A stretch of 64,000 nucleotides of DNA from Paenibacillus sp. J23TS9 (GTDB lineage Bacteria; Bacillota; Bacilli; Paenibacillales; Paenibacillaceae), in the NCBI RefSeq assembly GCF_018403225.1, contig NZ_BOSG01000006.1, positions 62,001 through 126,000 of the forward strand. The letters run 5' to 3'. The first letter of the stretch is position 1; each line of letters opens with the position of its first letter. The notes under the pieces were generated by a model. The model worked only from the letters and a program-made list of their open reading frames with translations, searched no databases and was not told the DNA's origin. Position numbers and translations under genes: made by a program. Of the stretch, positions 32,805 through 41,888 are shown one piece after another.

Positions 32805-35564
32805 TTATTTGGTCAGCGTGAACTCATCCACAACACGTCCCCCGACGGTGCGGGTCACAAATTTCAGCTGGTCTCCCTTAATTTCCACCGCGGCGTACAT
32901 TTGCGTCTTGTCTTCATCCGTTACAAGCTGCCAGTACTTTTTCGTGAGCGGATAGAACTTCGGACCTGATGTGCCTGCCACCACGTATGTCGTTCCCTCG
33001 CCTTCCTTCACAATCTGGTTATCCATCATCGAATGGGTGCGGAGATAGATATGATCATGCCCGTTCAGCACCAGATCGACCTTATTCTTTTCCAGCACCG
33101 GAGCCCAGAGGTTTCTGACCTCCTCTGTATCATATATACTGCCATATGGACCACGGTGAAAGATTGCAATTTTCCATTTCTGATTCGTAGAAGCCAGATC
33201 GCGCTCGAGCCACTGCTGCTGCTCTTCATACTGATACTCACTGTTCAGTACCATAAAATGAATATTCTTGTAATCAAACGAAAAACTGCTCCCCTTCAAA
33301 CTCGAAAGTCCATTTCCCGGCTGATTAAAATGCTCCAAAAAATCATTGCTTTGGGTTGTTCCCATGACTTCATGGTTACCGATAGCGGCGATCAGGGTCG
33401 TATTCAGCAGCGCCTCCTGCGCCTCGCTGAACCACCATTTCCACTCCTGCTCGTTGAAGCCCTTTTCGACCATATCCCCGACCTGGATCATGAATTCGGC
33501 ATCCGGCGTATCCTTGAAGGCTTGCTTGACCACATCGCCCCACAGCTTAAAGCCTGCCTCGTCCTTCGCCTGGGAATCCGCAAAATACACGAAGCTTGTG
33601 CGGTCGCCTGATGCAGGTGCCGTCTGGAAACTTCCTTGCGGACTGTAGTGCCCCTTGCCATCACCTACCTGATAGACATAAGTGGTGCCTGGCTCGAGAC
33701 CCGTCACGGAGGCTTTATGCACTCTTACGGTTCCGATATCCAGCGTCTGGAACAGCTCGCTTGTGCCCTCCACCTTGAGCACATCCTTCTGGACAAAGCT
33801 GCTAAAGCCGGACTGCTTCGCGACTTTCACAACTGTGGCTTCCGTCCCGGGATCCGTCTGCCATGTAAATCCTCGGGATACCGCGGGATCGGCGCCCATG
33901 CTGACATTAATACTGTATGGCTCCGGCGTCCCGGATAGAGGAGACACTTTGAAATCCATGACCGGGCTGAAGTATTTCCCCTCTTTTGCGGCCTGCAGCT
34001 TGATGCTTTTCACCGCTGGAGTCAATTCGGCAGTCTTCAGCTTGCCTGCGTCATCCGTCGTACCAATGGCTTGTCCGTCCGCAAATACCTGTGCATCCCG
34101 CACCGGATTTCCAGCCACGTTCTTGACTGCCAGCACCGTCTCATAGCCCTGCACATTTCCATTCTCATCCCATTTCAGAGACAAGCCTGTCTGAATACTG
34201 GAAGGAAGTGTATGACCCGAGAAGTTTAGGCTGGTTTCGCCCTCAGCGAGGGCTATGCTTCCTGACTTCAGCTGGATTTCGTTTGTGCCGACTGCGTCCT
34301 TCTTCACGTCATACAGAATCTGCCCGATCAAATCCTCATCCGCCAAGCCGGATGTGTTCAGATGGTTCATCGTTACAGCAACCGTCCCTTGTGTCTGATC
34401 CACTTCAGCCTGAATCACTGACGGATCAAGCATACTTTTCTGCGCGAGTCGCAGATTTTCCACTTTCGAAGGATCAAAAACAAAATCCATTCTCCCTCCG
34501 GAGATTTCTCCTGTCTTCACTCCCTTGATATCAAGCGAATAGGTATTTCCTGCGTAAGTTACATCAGGAGCCTCATATGTAAACTTAGGTGCACCCGCAG
34601 CCACTTTAAATGACCAGCTCCGAATCGTCTGGTTCCCGGCAGCATCGCGGACCGACACCTTTACCCTGTGCAGCCCATCCGCAAGCGGGGCTTCCGGCTG
34701 ATAACGGATCAGACCTTCTGCGGCAGTCAGTGTATGCTGAACCTGCTTTCCGTCCACGCTCATCCGGATCGAATCCGGTTCAATCTGCGTATTCTCCGGA
34801 TGCTTGACCCGATCATATCCGGCATCCTCGGCATGCACCGAAATCACCGGCTGGCTGCTTGCAACCGGAACACCTGCAGCAGGTGTAAGCCGGCTCAGCA
34901 CCGGCGGTTCTGTGTCATCTTCATTCGGGCCATACAATGCGCGTATCTGGTCCACATAAATGGCACCCGCATCCTTCTTATCACCTGAGGTTTCCATGTA
35001 CCGCACCGGCATGTCGATGGAGAACGGCAGCGTGCGTCCCTTTGGTACATCGACCTCCAGGTATTTCCACCCTACCCAATCGACGCCGACATGCTCATCA
35101 ACGAAATTCAGCGGTACAGCCCCCTTCGCATCCAGCAGCTGCATACGCAGCCAGTGCTTTTTGCCATCGCCGTATACCCACATACTGATCTTTTCCGGAT
35201 AGCCGGGAACCTTAATATTCTGTGCTTCTCCGGTGGTCTGCAAGTAGGCACCCGAGGTGCCCGTCGTCCCCGTAAAGTCGTATGCTAGCTTCAGTGAACC
35301 GCTTCCGAAACGTACCCGTTCCTGATCCTTTTCGATGCTCAGATTGACCTTATTGAACTGGGCACCTGCTGACGGCAAATACTTATCAAGACCATTCTCG
35401 AAGTCCTCCAAAATGACAGGGGCCGGGCTGCTTTTAGCATCTTGGCTTGCTGATCCGCCCCCTCCTTGGTCCGCCATCACCTGCTGGGCTGGCAGCATCA
35501 AAGACAGCATCATGACCCCGCTTAAAAAAGATGAATGCATCCGTTTTCCCTTGCTCCTTAACAT
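32805..35564 (-). CDS. Secreted multidomain purple-acid-type metallophosphatase
   Basis: 919 residues, ATG behind GGGAGGT. A signal peptide ends near QQVMA. Order: carbohydrate-binding-like jelly roll (50-200), bacterial Ig-like domain (210-330), a cohesin-like beta domain (335-450), a CNA-B/FN-like module (460-550), a purple acid phosphatase N-terminal fibronectin domain (555-650), and the catalytic metallophosphoesterase (660-900). Metal ligands are in YFADSQ, QVGDMVEKG, AIGNHE, AIFHRGPYG and NGHDHIYLRT. Releases phosphate from organic esters outside the cell. The wall-binding or substrate-binding modules suggest action on a polymer. No LPXTG signal, so freely secreted or bound by its modules. 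Confidence 0.9.
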   Translation of the reverse strand: MLRSKGKRMHSSFLSGVMMLSLMLPAQQVMADQGGGGSASQDAKSSPAPVILEDFENGLDKYLPSAGAQFNKVNLSIEKDQERVRFGSGSLKLAYDFTGTTGTSGAYLQTTGEAQNIKVPGYPEKISMWVYGDGKKHWLRMQLLDAKGAVPLNFVDEHVGVDWVGWKYLEVDVPKGRTLPFSIDMPVRYMETSGDKKDAGAIYVDQIRALYGPNEDDTEPPVLSRLTPAAGVPVASSQPVISVHAEDAGYDRVKHPENTQIEPDSIRMSVDGKQVQHTLTAAEGLIRYQPEAPLADGLHRVKVSVRDAAGNQTIRSWSFKVAAGAPKFTYEAPDVTYAGNTYSLDIKGVKTGEISGGRMDFVFDPSKVENLRLAQKSMLDPSVIQAEVDQTQGTVAVTMNHLNTSGLADEDLIGQILYDVKKDAVGTNEIQLKSGSIALAEGETSLNFSGHTLPSSIQTGLSLKWDENGNVQGYETVLAVKNVAGNPVRDAQVFADGQAIGTTDDAGKLKTAELTPAVKSIKLQAAKEGKYFSPVMDFKVSPLSGTPEPYSINVSMGADPAVSRGFTWQTDPGTEATVVKVAKQSGFSSFVQKDVLKVEGTSELFQTLDIGTVRVHKASVTGLEPGTTYVYQVGDGKGHYSPQGSFQTAPASGDRTSFVYFADSQAKDEAGFKLWGDVVKQAFKDTPDAEFMIQVGDMVEKGFNEQEWKWWFSEAQEALLNTTLIAAIGNHEVMGTTQSNDFLEHFNQPGNGLSSLKGSSFSFDYKNIHFMVLNSEYQYEEQQQWLERDLASTNQKWKIAIFHRGPYGSIYDTEEVRNLWAPVLEKNKVDLVLNGHDHIYLRTHSMMDNQIVKEGEGTTYVVAGTSGPKFYPLTKKYWQLVTDEDKTQMYAAVEIKGDQLKFVTRTVGGRVVDEFTLTK

Positions 35565-35873
35565 TTCTTCTATTACCTCCCTTTCCGTATTAGCTCATTC
35601 CATATCGCTGGGAATGAGTTGAAATTGAGTGCTCGGCTTCTGAAGAAAGCCCTTTCAGGAAAGAACAAAGATATCTTATAAATCGCCTCCCTTGGATCAA
35701 GCGGATAACCCTGCTTACCCCGCATTGAAATTTTGCTACATTCATTAATATATAATATAAAATTTTATTCCAGAAAATTGAAGGTGCTTTTTGACTAGGG
35801 ACATGTACCCAGTCATCAAACGAAGACACGCAAATAGCGCGAAGTCATGTCGAACTTCTATCCATTCGGAACA
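35565..35873. other. Intergenic region upstream of the phosphatase
   Basis: AT-rich toward 35740-35770; no gene, no clear Pho-box array and no other element recognised. Confidence 0.3.
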
Positions 35874-35910
35874 TAAAAAAAGCGAAAGGCCGCAGCCCCT
35901 CGCTCTTTTT
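35874..35910 (-). terminator. Terminator of modAB
   Basis: AGCGA...TCGCT stem with internal GGC/GCC pairing and seven T on the minus strand, 30 bp past the modB stop. Confidence 0.75.
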
Positions 35911-35941
35911 CTTTGTGTTGCCTAATAAGTCATTGAAAAGA

Positions 35942-36643
35942 TTATTTCTTTTTCACCGCAGCTTGTGCTTCTACCCCCGGATATTTGTTTCCGGTAAGCA
36001 GGAGCATCAGAAATGAAATGATAATAATGGCACATGTCCACGCCCATGCCATGGTCGTATTGCCCGCATCCACTGCGACATATATGGCTGTCGGGATCGT
36101 CTGAGTCTTGCCGGGTATATTTCCCGCGATCATCAGCGTTGCTCCGAATTCACCCAATCCCCTTGCGAAGCCCAGGATGAAGGCCGTACCGAGTGAGTGA
36201 AAGGTAAGCGGAAGCGTAATGTACCGGAACACCTTCCACTCATTAGCCCCACTGGAACGTGCGGCGTTTTCAAGCTCCGGATCTATGGAGGCAAAGCCAT
36301 TCTTCATCGTCTGATAAACGAGCGGAAAGGACACGACCACGGCGGCAATCACGGCAGCCCACCAGGAAAAAATAACCGGGGCGTTAAACAACCATTCGAT
36401 GGCTTGTCCGACCCAGCTCTTCCGCCCCAAAATAATAAGGAGCAAGAAGCCGACGACGGTTGGCGGCAGCACGAGCGGCAGTATCAGCACGGTTTCCAGC
36501 ATGATTTTCCCTCTGAACTTTCGTTTGGACATCCACCAGGCTGCGGCTACGCCAAGGATAAGAACGACCACGCTGGACAACAGCGCGATCTGGAGTGAAA
36601 GCCTGATGGGTGACCAGAAATCATGCCAGCTCATGAAAAACAC
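35942..36643 (-). CDS. modB: Molybdate ABC transporter permease ModB
   Basis: 233 residues, five to six predicted helices. The signature EFGATLMIAGNIPGKTQTIP is characteristic of ModB/CysT-type permeases, and EAA-like LENAARSSGANEWKVFRYITLPL is present. ATG follows an AAAAGGATG site. It starts 7 bp after modA. Forms the molybdate channel. No modC ATPase follows; the operon ends at a terminator. Confidence 0.93.
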   Translation of the reverse strand: MFFMSWHDFWSPIRLSLQIALLSSVVVLILGVAAAWWMSKRKFRGKIMLETVLILPLVLPPTVVGFLLLIILGRKSWVGQAIEWLFNAPVIFSWWAAVIAAVVVSFPLVYQTMKNGFASIDPELENAARSSGANEWKVFRYITLPLTFHSLGTAFILGFARGLGEFGATLMIAGNIPGKTQTIPTAIYVAVDAGNTTMAWAWTCAIIIISFLMLLLTGNKYPGVEAQAAVKKK

Positions 36644-36649
36644 ATCCTT

Positions 36650-37519
36650 TTACTCGGGAACGGTAAATCCGTATTTGGTGAATACATCGAGTGACGCTTG
36701 AGATTGCAAATAGTTGTAAAAGTCTTCCGCTTCTTTGGCATGCTTCGTCGCTTTTACGATTCCGATCGGATATTCAACAGCCGAATAGGAAGCAGGGACC
36801 ACGGTAAACGCGATTTTCACCTTCGACGAAGTCAGCGCATCCGTTTTGTATACGAATCCGGCATCAGCATTTGCTGTCTCCACATACTGAAGTACCTGAC
36901 GTACGTCTTTGGCTTGAACCATTTTGGATTGGAGCGGTTCCCACAGCTTTGAATTGGTCAACGCCTCTTTGGCATAATTACCCGCAGGTACGCTTTCCGG
37001 AATACCAATCGCTACTTTTTTCACGTCTGCTTTACTTAAGTCTTCGATACTTGCAACCGCAGCCTTGGTATCCGCAGGTACAACGGCAACCAGCTCATTT
37101 TTCAGGAGCGTTTTCTCTTTGCCTTCTTCAATCAGGTTCTGCTCAACCAGCGGTTTCATGTTCTTGGTTGCAGCCGACAGGAACAGATCCGCCGGAGCTC
37201 CCTGCTCGATTTGTTTTTGCAGCGCACCGGATCCGCCGAAATTAAAGCTCAATTCAATGTTTGGATGGGCGGCTTCATAAGATTTCTCAATTTCATTCAG
37301 CGCATCGGTCATGCTTGCGGCAGCCGAGATCGTCAGATTCACCAGCTCTTCCGGTTCGGAATTTGGAGCTTTCGTATCAGAACCTGCAGCCGCATTAGTC
37401 GCGTTACTCGCATTGCTATCCGTTTTCGATTCCGAATTATTTCCGCAGCCAGCAGCGAATATTAACATCATGATGACCAAAGCATACAAAACCACATTGT
37501 TTCTACGTTTAATAAACAT
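36650..37519 (-). CDS. modA: Molybdate-binding lipoprotein ModA
   Basis: 289 residues from ATG 37519 behind GGGGGAAG; the longer frame begins with TTG 37534 inside that site. Lipobox IFAAGC (Cys near 25), Asn/Ser-rich tether, then the ModA fold: TISAAASMTDALNEIEKSYE, NFGGSGALQKQIEQGAPADL, FVYKTDA. Binds molybdate or tungstate outside the membrane. Preceded by its own promoter with a tandem repeat in the initial transcribed region. Confidence 0.93.
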   Translation of the reverse strand: MFIKRRNNVVLYALVIMMLIFAAGCGNNSESKTDSNASNATNAAAGSDTKAPNSEPEELVNLTISAAASMTDALNEIEKSYEAAHPNIELSFNFGGSGALQKQIEQGAPADLFLSAATKNMKPLVEQNLIEEGKEKTLLKNELVAVVPADTKAAVASIEDLSKADVKKVAIGIPESVPAGNYAKEALTNSKLWEPLQSKMVQAKDVRQVLQYVETANADAGFVYKTDALTSSKVKIAFTVVPASYSAVEYPIGIVKATKHAKEAEDFYNYLQSQASLDVFTKYGFTVPE

Positions 37520-37543
37520 TAAGACTTCCCCCAAAGTTATAAT

Positions 37544-37563
37544 TAGATATAAATAGATATAAA
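37544..37563. repeat. Tandem direct repeat, probable operator of modAB
   Basis: TAGATATAAA occurs twice head to tail, directly downstream of the predicted modA -10 and upstream of its ribosome site. It lies in the divergent space with the HTH/binding-protein regulator gene. Confidence 0.5.
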
Positions 37564-37571
37564 CAATATAA

Positions 37572-37601
37572 ATTATACCTAGTTCGCATTTGGATTGTAA
37601 A
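37572..37601 (-). promoter_or_regulatory. Promoter of modAB
   Basis: Minus strand -35 TTTACA (37601-37596), 18-bp spacer, -10 TATAAT (37577-37572). Confidence 0.6.
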
Positions 37602-37693
37602 CCAGTTCAGAAAACTTTCACAATCAATTATGTTACAATAAGGATCAATGAAAACCTAGAGAGCGGATTGTTTTTTGAATGAGGAGGATTCCA

Positions 37694-38653
37694 ATGTCCA
37701 GCGATATATCATACACAACCGAAGAAATCGCCAAAATGCTCAAAATATCCAAGCTTACGGTCTATGACCTGATCAAAAAAGGCGAGCTGCCTTCGTACCG
37801 GGTCGGCAAGCAAATGCGGATCGATGCGTCGGACTTTGAAGCATATAAACAGAGAGCCAAGGGCGTTAAGACGGCTCCTCAGACTGTGCCTGCATCAGCT
37901 GCGGATCACTCTCCGACTCACTATGCCGCGCCAGCCGTAAACGGAATGCGACCGATCGTCATTACGGGGCAGGATATCAGCCTCGATATTCTGGTCAAAT
38001 ATATGGAAAAAGGCATCTCCGGCATCCGGCCGCTTCGCGAGTATGTTGGCAGCCTCGACAGTCTGATTTCCATGTACCGCGGCGAGTCGGATATCGTCAG
38101 TACCCATCTGCTGGACGGCGATACCGGCGAATATAACATCCCGTACATCCGCAAGCTTCTGGTCGGTTCATCGTATATGGTTGTCAATTTGCTATCCAGA
38201 AATGCCGGACTTTATGTCCAGAAGGGCAACCCGCAAGGCCTCGAGAGCTGGTCGGATCTAAGCCGTCCTGGCCTGCGCTTTATGAACCGCGAAAAGGGCT
38301 CCGGGGCCCGCGTCCTTCTGGACGAGCAGCTTCGTCTGCATGGCATCAAACCACAGACGTTGGCCGGATACGAACTGGAGCAAACGAATCATATCGGGGT
38401 AGCCGCTAAAGTGGCTTCCGGTGAAGCTGATGTGGGTGTCGGTATTGAAAAGGCCGCAGCCATCGTCGGTCAGGTGGATTTTATCCCGCTGATCGAAGAG
38501 CGCTACGACCTGGTGATGCTGAAAACCGCGGACAATATGGCATGGATTCAGTCCTTACTGAATATTTTGCGTTCGGATGATTTCCGTAAAGAACTGCAGG
38601 CCATTGCCGGGTACGACCTTTCCCGCACAGGAGAGATTTTGTACGAAACCTGA
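37694..38653 (+). CDS. HTH (excisionase-type) regulator fused to a periplasmic-binding-like sensor domain
   Basis: 319 residues from ATG 37694, six bases after AGGAGG. Residues 5-55 form a MerR/excisionase-type helix-turn-helix (YTTEEIAKMLKISKLTVYDL, GELPSYRVGKQMRID). After a linker, residues 85-310 are a type 2 binding-protein-like domain (LYVQKGNPQGLESWSDL, NREKGSGARVLLDEQL, ADVGVGIEKAA) of the kind seen in molybdate-responsive regulators. Divergent from modAB and separated by a tandem repeat operator, so it most likely senses molybdate and controls modAB, replacing the usual ModE. Sensing is inferred. Confidence 0.88.
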   Translation: MSSDISYTTEEIAKMLKISKLTVYDLIKKGELPSYRVGKQMRIDASDFEAYKQRAKGVKTAPQTVPASAADHSPTHYAAPAVNGMRPIVITGQDISLDILVKYMEKGISGIRPLREYVGSLDSLISMYRGESDIVSTHLLDGDTGEYNIPYIRKLLVGSSYMVVNLLSRNAGLYVQKGNPQGLESWSDLSRPGLRFMNREKGSGARVLLDEQLRLHGIKPQTLAGYELEQTNHIGVAAKVASGEADVGVGIEKAAAIVGQVDFIPLIEERYDLVMLKTADNMAWIQSLLNILRSDDFRKELQAIAGYDLSRTGEILYET

Positions 38654-38658
38654 TCACC

Positions 38659-38687
38659 AAAAAAAAGACCGCCCCCGGGCGGTCTTT
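38659..38687. terminator. Bidirectional terminator
   Basis: GACCGCC/GGGCGGTC stem flanked by seven A and four T, between the convergent regulator and DMT transporter genes. Confidence 0.88.
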
Positions 38688-38691
38688 TACG

Positions 38692-39552
38692 TTAGAATTT
38701 CAGCAGCAAAGCCAGCGTGCCGACGGTTAACAGCAGCAGGCCAATCGTAGACTTGAGCGACAGCTTCTCTTTAAGGAACACCAAGGCGAACAACACCGTA
38801 ACCAGCACACTCAGCTTGTCGATCGGCACCACAATACTGGCTGGTCCATCCTGAAGCGCCTTATAAAAGCACAACCAGGAGAGTCCGGTGGCAAGTCCCG
38901 ATAAGGCAATATACAGCCAGCTTTTCCGGTCGATACGCTTCATCTCTCTCTGCTTTTTCTGCATAAAAACAATCAGCCATGCCATGATTAACACGACTAT
39001 CGTCCGGATCGCCGTACCGAGGTTGGATTCAACGTTTTCAATGCCGATTTTGCCCAAAATCGAAGTCATCGCAGCGAAGACCGCCGACAGGCAGGCATAT
39101 ATCAGCCAGCTCTTATGGTCGGCAGTCTCTGACTTGCTTTTCTGAATCATCATATATGTACCGATGGCGATAACGACCATGCCTGCGAGCATAATCCATG
39201 TAATCTTTTCGCTAAGAAAAATAAATGCCAGAATCATGGTCAGCACGTTGCTTGATTTGTCCACCGGCACAACCTTGTTGACGTTCCCCAACTGAAGAGC
39301 CCGGAAGTAGCAGATCCATGAGGCCCCTGTCGTCAGACCGGACAATACAAGAAACAGCAGGCTTTTCCCGCTAATATCTGTTACGGTGGCCTGTGACCCG
39401 ACAACAAAAACCATCAACCACGAGAAAACTAGCACCACCCAGGTTCGAAGCGCGGTAGCCAGATTGGAGTCCACATTCCGGATCCCGATTTTGGCCAGTA
39501 TCGACGTTATCCCGGCGAACAGCGCGGAGCCGAATGCATAGGCAACCCACAT
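38692..39552 (-). CDS. EamA/DMT-family transporter
   Basis: 286 residues from ATG 39552 behind GGGGGAGACGTG (frame open to 39582). Ten predicted helices as two EamA halves that are visibly duplicated: FAGITSILAKIGIRNVDSNL in the first and FAAMTSILGKIGIENVESNL in the second, then ALR-TWVV and AIR-TIVV. Family members export amino acids, nucleosides or metabolites. Substrate unknown. Single-gene unit. Confidence 0.9.
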   Translation of the reverse strand: MWVAYAFGSALFAGITSILAKIGIRNVDSNLATALRTWVVLVFSWLMVFVVGSQATVTDISGKSLLFLVLSGLTTGASWICYFRALQLGNVNKVVPVDKSSNVLTMILAFIFLSEKITWIMLAGMVVIAIGTYMMIQKSKSETADHKSWLIYACLSAVFAAMTSILGKIGIENVESNLGTAIRTIVVLIMAWLIVFMQKKQREMKRIDRKSWLYIALSGLATGLSWLCFYKALQDGPASIVVPIDKLSVLVTVLFALVFLKEKLSLKSTIGLLLLTVGTLALLLKF

Positions 39553-39740
39553 CACGTCTCCCCCTTTCTTTGTTTCTGCCATACCCTATAGCCAACGGAT
39601 TCTATTCGAAAGCCATGCATATGTATCCAAAGTTACCGTATCTTCCATACTGACTGCAAGGAATTACCCTTACAACGCCAAAAAAATCCGTCGTCCCGCC
39701 CTTGTAAGCGGTTCCGGACGGCTTTATTCATACACCTCGA

Positions 39741-40112
39741 TCAATCAAATTGCGGCCTCAGTTTTTCATCGAAATATCTCAGGCGATCTTCTTCAGTCTG
39801 AAACTGGAGCATGATCTCGGCGGCATCGCTGTATGCCCGGCGGCGCCTTATGATCCGGCTGCAAATCAATAGCATAACGAAATAGAAAATGATGACATAC
39901 AGGCTCCATGAAGTGAGAAAAAGCGCGTTCGCAAAAGCTAATCGCGTAGTCCAGAAAAGAGCTGCAAAGAACAGCATACCTCCAATTTTAATCAGGACTT
40001 CGTTCGTTTGAATGATATTTTCGCTCCGGAGCTGCCTTGTAATAATATCTTCCGTCCTCAGGCTCACATACGATTCGCAAGCCTTATAATAATACTTATT
40101 GTAGCGCCTCAT
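39741..40112 (-). CDS. Small membrane protein, function unknown
   Basis: 123 residues: basic, Tyr-rich start (RRYNKYYYKACESY), two predicted helices (about 45-60 and 68-86), a RIIRRRR stop-transfer and an acidic cytosolic tail. No family recognised. An imperfect hairpin with T run around 39683-39720 may terminate it. Independent gene. Confidence 0.65.
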   Translation of the reverse strand: MRRYNKYYYKACESYVSLRTEDIITRQLRSENIIQTNEVLIKIGGMLFFAALFWTTRLAFANALFLTSWSLYVIIFYFVMLLICSRIIRRRRAYSDAAEIMLQFQTEEDRLRYFDEKLRPQFD

Positions 40113-40612
40113 AACGGATCCCCCCGCACATTGTACTTTTTTGCACTATGTAAAATTATTCTACATAAATAAAAATATTCCTTTTCCATTTTCAGCTATT
40201 TAAAATGAACTTATGAATGGATATACATTACTTGGGCGGTTTCCATGACCATATCCCTAATTCGCATTGCCTATCACAATGATTTTCATATATATATCAT
40301 CGATTCAGATTATTGATGTTGTTATCGCTCTGTCAACCGAATATCGCGGAAATACGATCTTGCAGCACCGTTACCGCCACACCATACATTAAATCAACAA
40401 AAAACTACATTCGACATGTTACATAGGAGAAAATATCTACATGATTATGGATAAAATTTTAGTTATTTAAGCCCCTGTACAAGCAAATTATTCTCCTGTA
40501 TGCTCTTGCTACATCATATGTAGATGGAGACAGACCTGCAGACTTAAAGATGCATTCCCTTCTGCATATTACGGACTCTTTTTCAGAAGCATGTGAGGGG
40601 TTTCTCTCGGCC
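40113..40612. other. AT-rich intergenic region upstream of the chitosanase
   Basis: About 500 bp without a convincing gene on either strand. Part of a 660-bp gap whose last 160 bp carry two operators. Confidence 0.4.
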
Positions 40613-40617
40613 CAAAA

Positions 40618-40631
40618 GTTAAAGCGCTTAA
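40618..40631. promoter_or_regulatory. Distal operator of the chitosanase gene
   Basis: GTTAAAGCGCTTAA, the same core and same AAAA left flank as the proximal site at 40733. It lies 145-158 bp upstream of the start, consistent with paired binding and looping. Confidence 0.5.
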
Positions 40632-40732
40632 AATTACATGGAGAAGTAAAGGAGCTGATACATCCTTCAAAAGCTATCTAATTAATTCAAACCTGAAGCG
40701 TAATTTCAGAGGTGTTTTATTTTCGTTCAAAA

Positions 40733-40748
40733 GTTAAAGCGCTTTAAC
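40733..40748. promoter_or_regulatory. Proximal operator of the chitosanase gene
   Basis: Perfect 16-bp palindrome GTTAAAGCGCTTTAAC, 28 bp upstream of ATG and 12 bp ahead of the ribosome site. Fits a LacI/CcpA or ROK-type repressor. Confidence 0.6.
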
Positions 40749-40775
40749 TAAATTAAATTTAGGAGGGATTTCATA

Positions 40776-41804
40776 ATGAAAACAACGAATGCTGGATCAA
40801 CTACCACCCGAGGAAAATTCATTGCAATTTTGCTGAGCTTTGCTGTTCTTGGTTCGATTACCGTCATGTCCGGCCCTATGCAAACAAAGGCTTTTGCGGA
40901 TGAAAATAACGCTCCGGTTGAATACTTGGATGAAGCAGAGCTGAGCAGCGATCCGGAAGTCGGAACGAATGAGTCCTTGTCGGCCGCAAGCGCTGATTTC
41001 AGCGCTCAAGCTGCAGCAGCTGCTACAGATCATGATGCCAACTTCTCTCCGAGCACCCTTCAATTCCTGAAAACCAATACGGGACTTGACGGTGAACAAT
41101 GGGATAACATCATGAAGCTCGTGAACAAGCCTGAACAGGATGACCTGAACTGGACGAAATATTACGGATACTGCGAGGATATCGGCGACAACCGCGGATA
41201 TACGATCGGCATTTTCGGCGCGACGACCGGTGGTTCCAATGACACCGGCCCGGATGGTCCGGATCTCTTCAAAGAATATGACAGAATCAGCGGAGCAAGC
41301 AGTCCGTCGGTTGAGGGCGGTCTGAAGCGTATCGGGGTCAATGGGAAGATGAGCGGTTCGATTTTGAAAATAACGGATAGCAAAAGCGTATTTGTCAAAA
41401 AAATTAACGGACTCCAAAACAACGCGGCCTGGAGAGAAGCCATGTGGCGCACCTTCTATAATGTATATATCAAATATAGTGTAGACCAAGCGAAGAAACG
41501 CGGCTTCACCTCGGCCCTGACCATCGGTTCTTTCGTGGATACTGCTTTGAACCAAGGCGCTGACGGGGATTCCGGCAGTCTGGAAGGCATTCTCTCCCGT
41601 TCCGGCAGCAGCAAGGACGAAAAGACCTTTATGACCAAATTCTATGCCGAACGCACCAAGATTGTGGACACGAACGACTATAACCAGCCACCCAACGGGA
41701 AAAACCGTGTAAAACAATGGAGCTCACTCTTAAGCTCAGGAGAAACGGATCTTAAGGATGCTGATGCGGCTGTCAAAAAAGCTACCAGCTGGACCATGCA
41801 GTAA
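40776..41804 (+). CDS. csn: Secreted chitosanase, GH46
   Basis: 342 residues, ATG behind AGGAGGGATTTCAT. Signal peptide ending near TKAFA (residue about 40), an acidic Ala/Ser-rich linker, then the GH46 catalytic domain from about 88. The catalytic Glu is in GYCEDIGDNRGYTIG (E-x-x-G-D-x-R-G-Y-T, including the second acid Asp), with DTALNQGAD and GGLKRIG downstream. Inverting endo-hydrolysis of chitosan outside the cell. Terminated by a strong hairpin, so monocistronic, under the two palindromes upstream. Confidence 0.95.
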   Translation: MKTTNAGSTTTRGKFIAILLSFAVLGSITVMSGPMQTKAFADENNAPVEYLDEAELSSDPEVGTNESLSAASADFSAQAAAAATDHDANFSPSTLQFLKTNTGLDGEQWDNIMKLVNKPEQDDLNWTKYYGYCEDIGDNRGYTIGIFGATTGGSNDTGPDGPDLFKEYDRISGASSPSVEGGLKRIGVNGKMSGSILKITDSKSVFVKKINGLQNNAAWREAMWRTFYNVYIKYSVDQAKKRGFTSALTIGSFVDTALNQGADGDSGSLEGILSRSGSSKDEKTFMTKFYAERTKIVDTNDYNQPPNGKNRVKQWSSLLSSGETDLKDADAAVKKATSWTMQ

Positions 41805-41841
41805 TTTAGTATATTTGTACATCATCTGCTAGCGAAAAATA

Positions 41842-41876
41842 AAACAGGAAGCATCCCTGGATGCTCCCTGTTTTAT
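41842..41876. terminator. Bidirectional terminator between chitosanase and CYTH genes
   Basis: AAAACAGGAAGCATCC/GGATGCTCCCTGTTTT stem with A and T runs on both flanks. Confidence 0.9.
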
Positions 41877-41888
41877 TGCTTCTTCGGT

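Noticed and set aside
40797..41717. 306-codon minus-strand open frame opposite the chitosanase gene
   Set aside because: The plus strand encodes an unmistakable GH46 enzyme with signal peptide and ribosome site.
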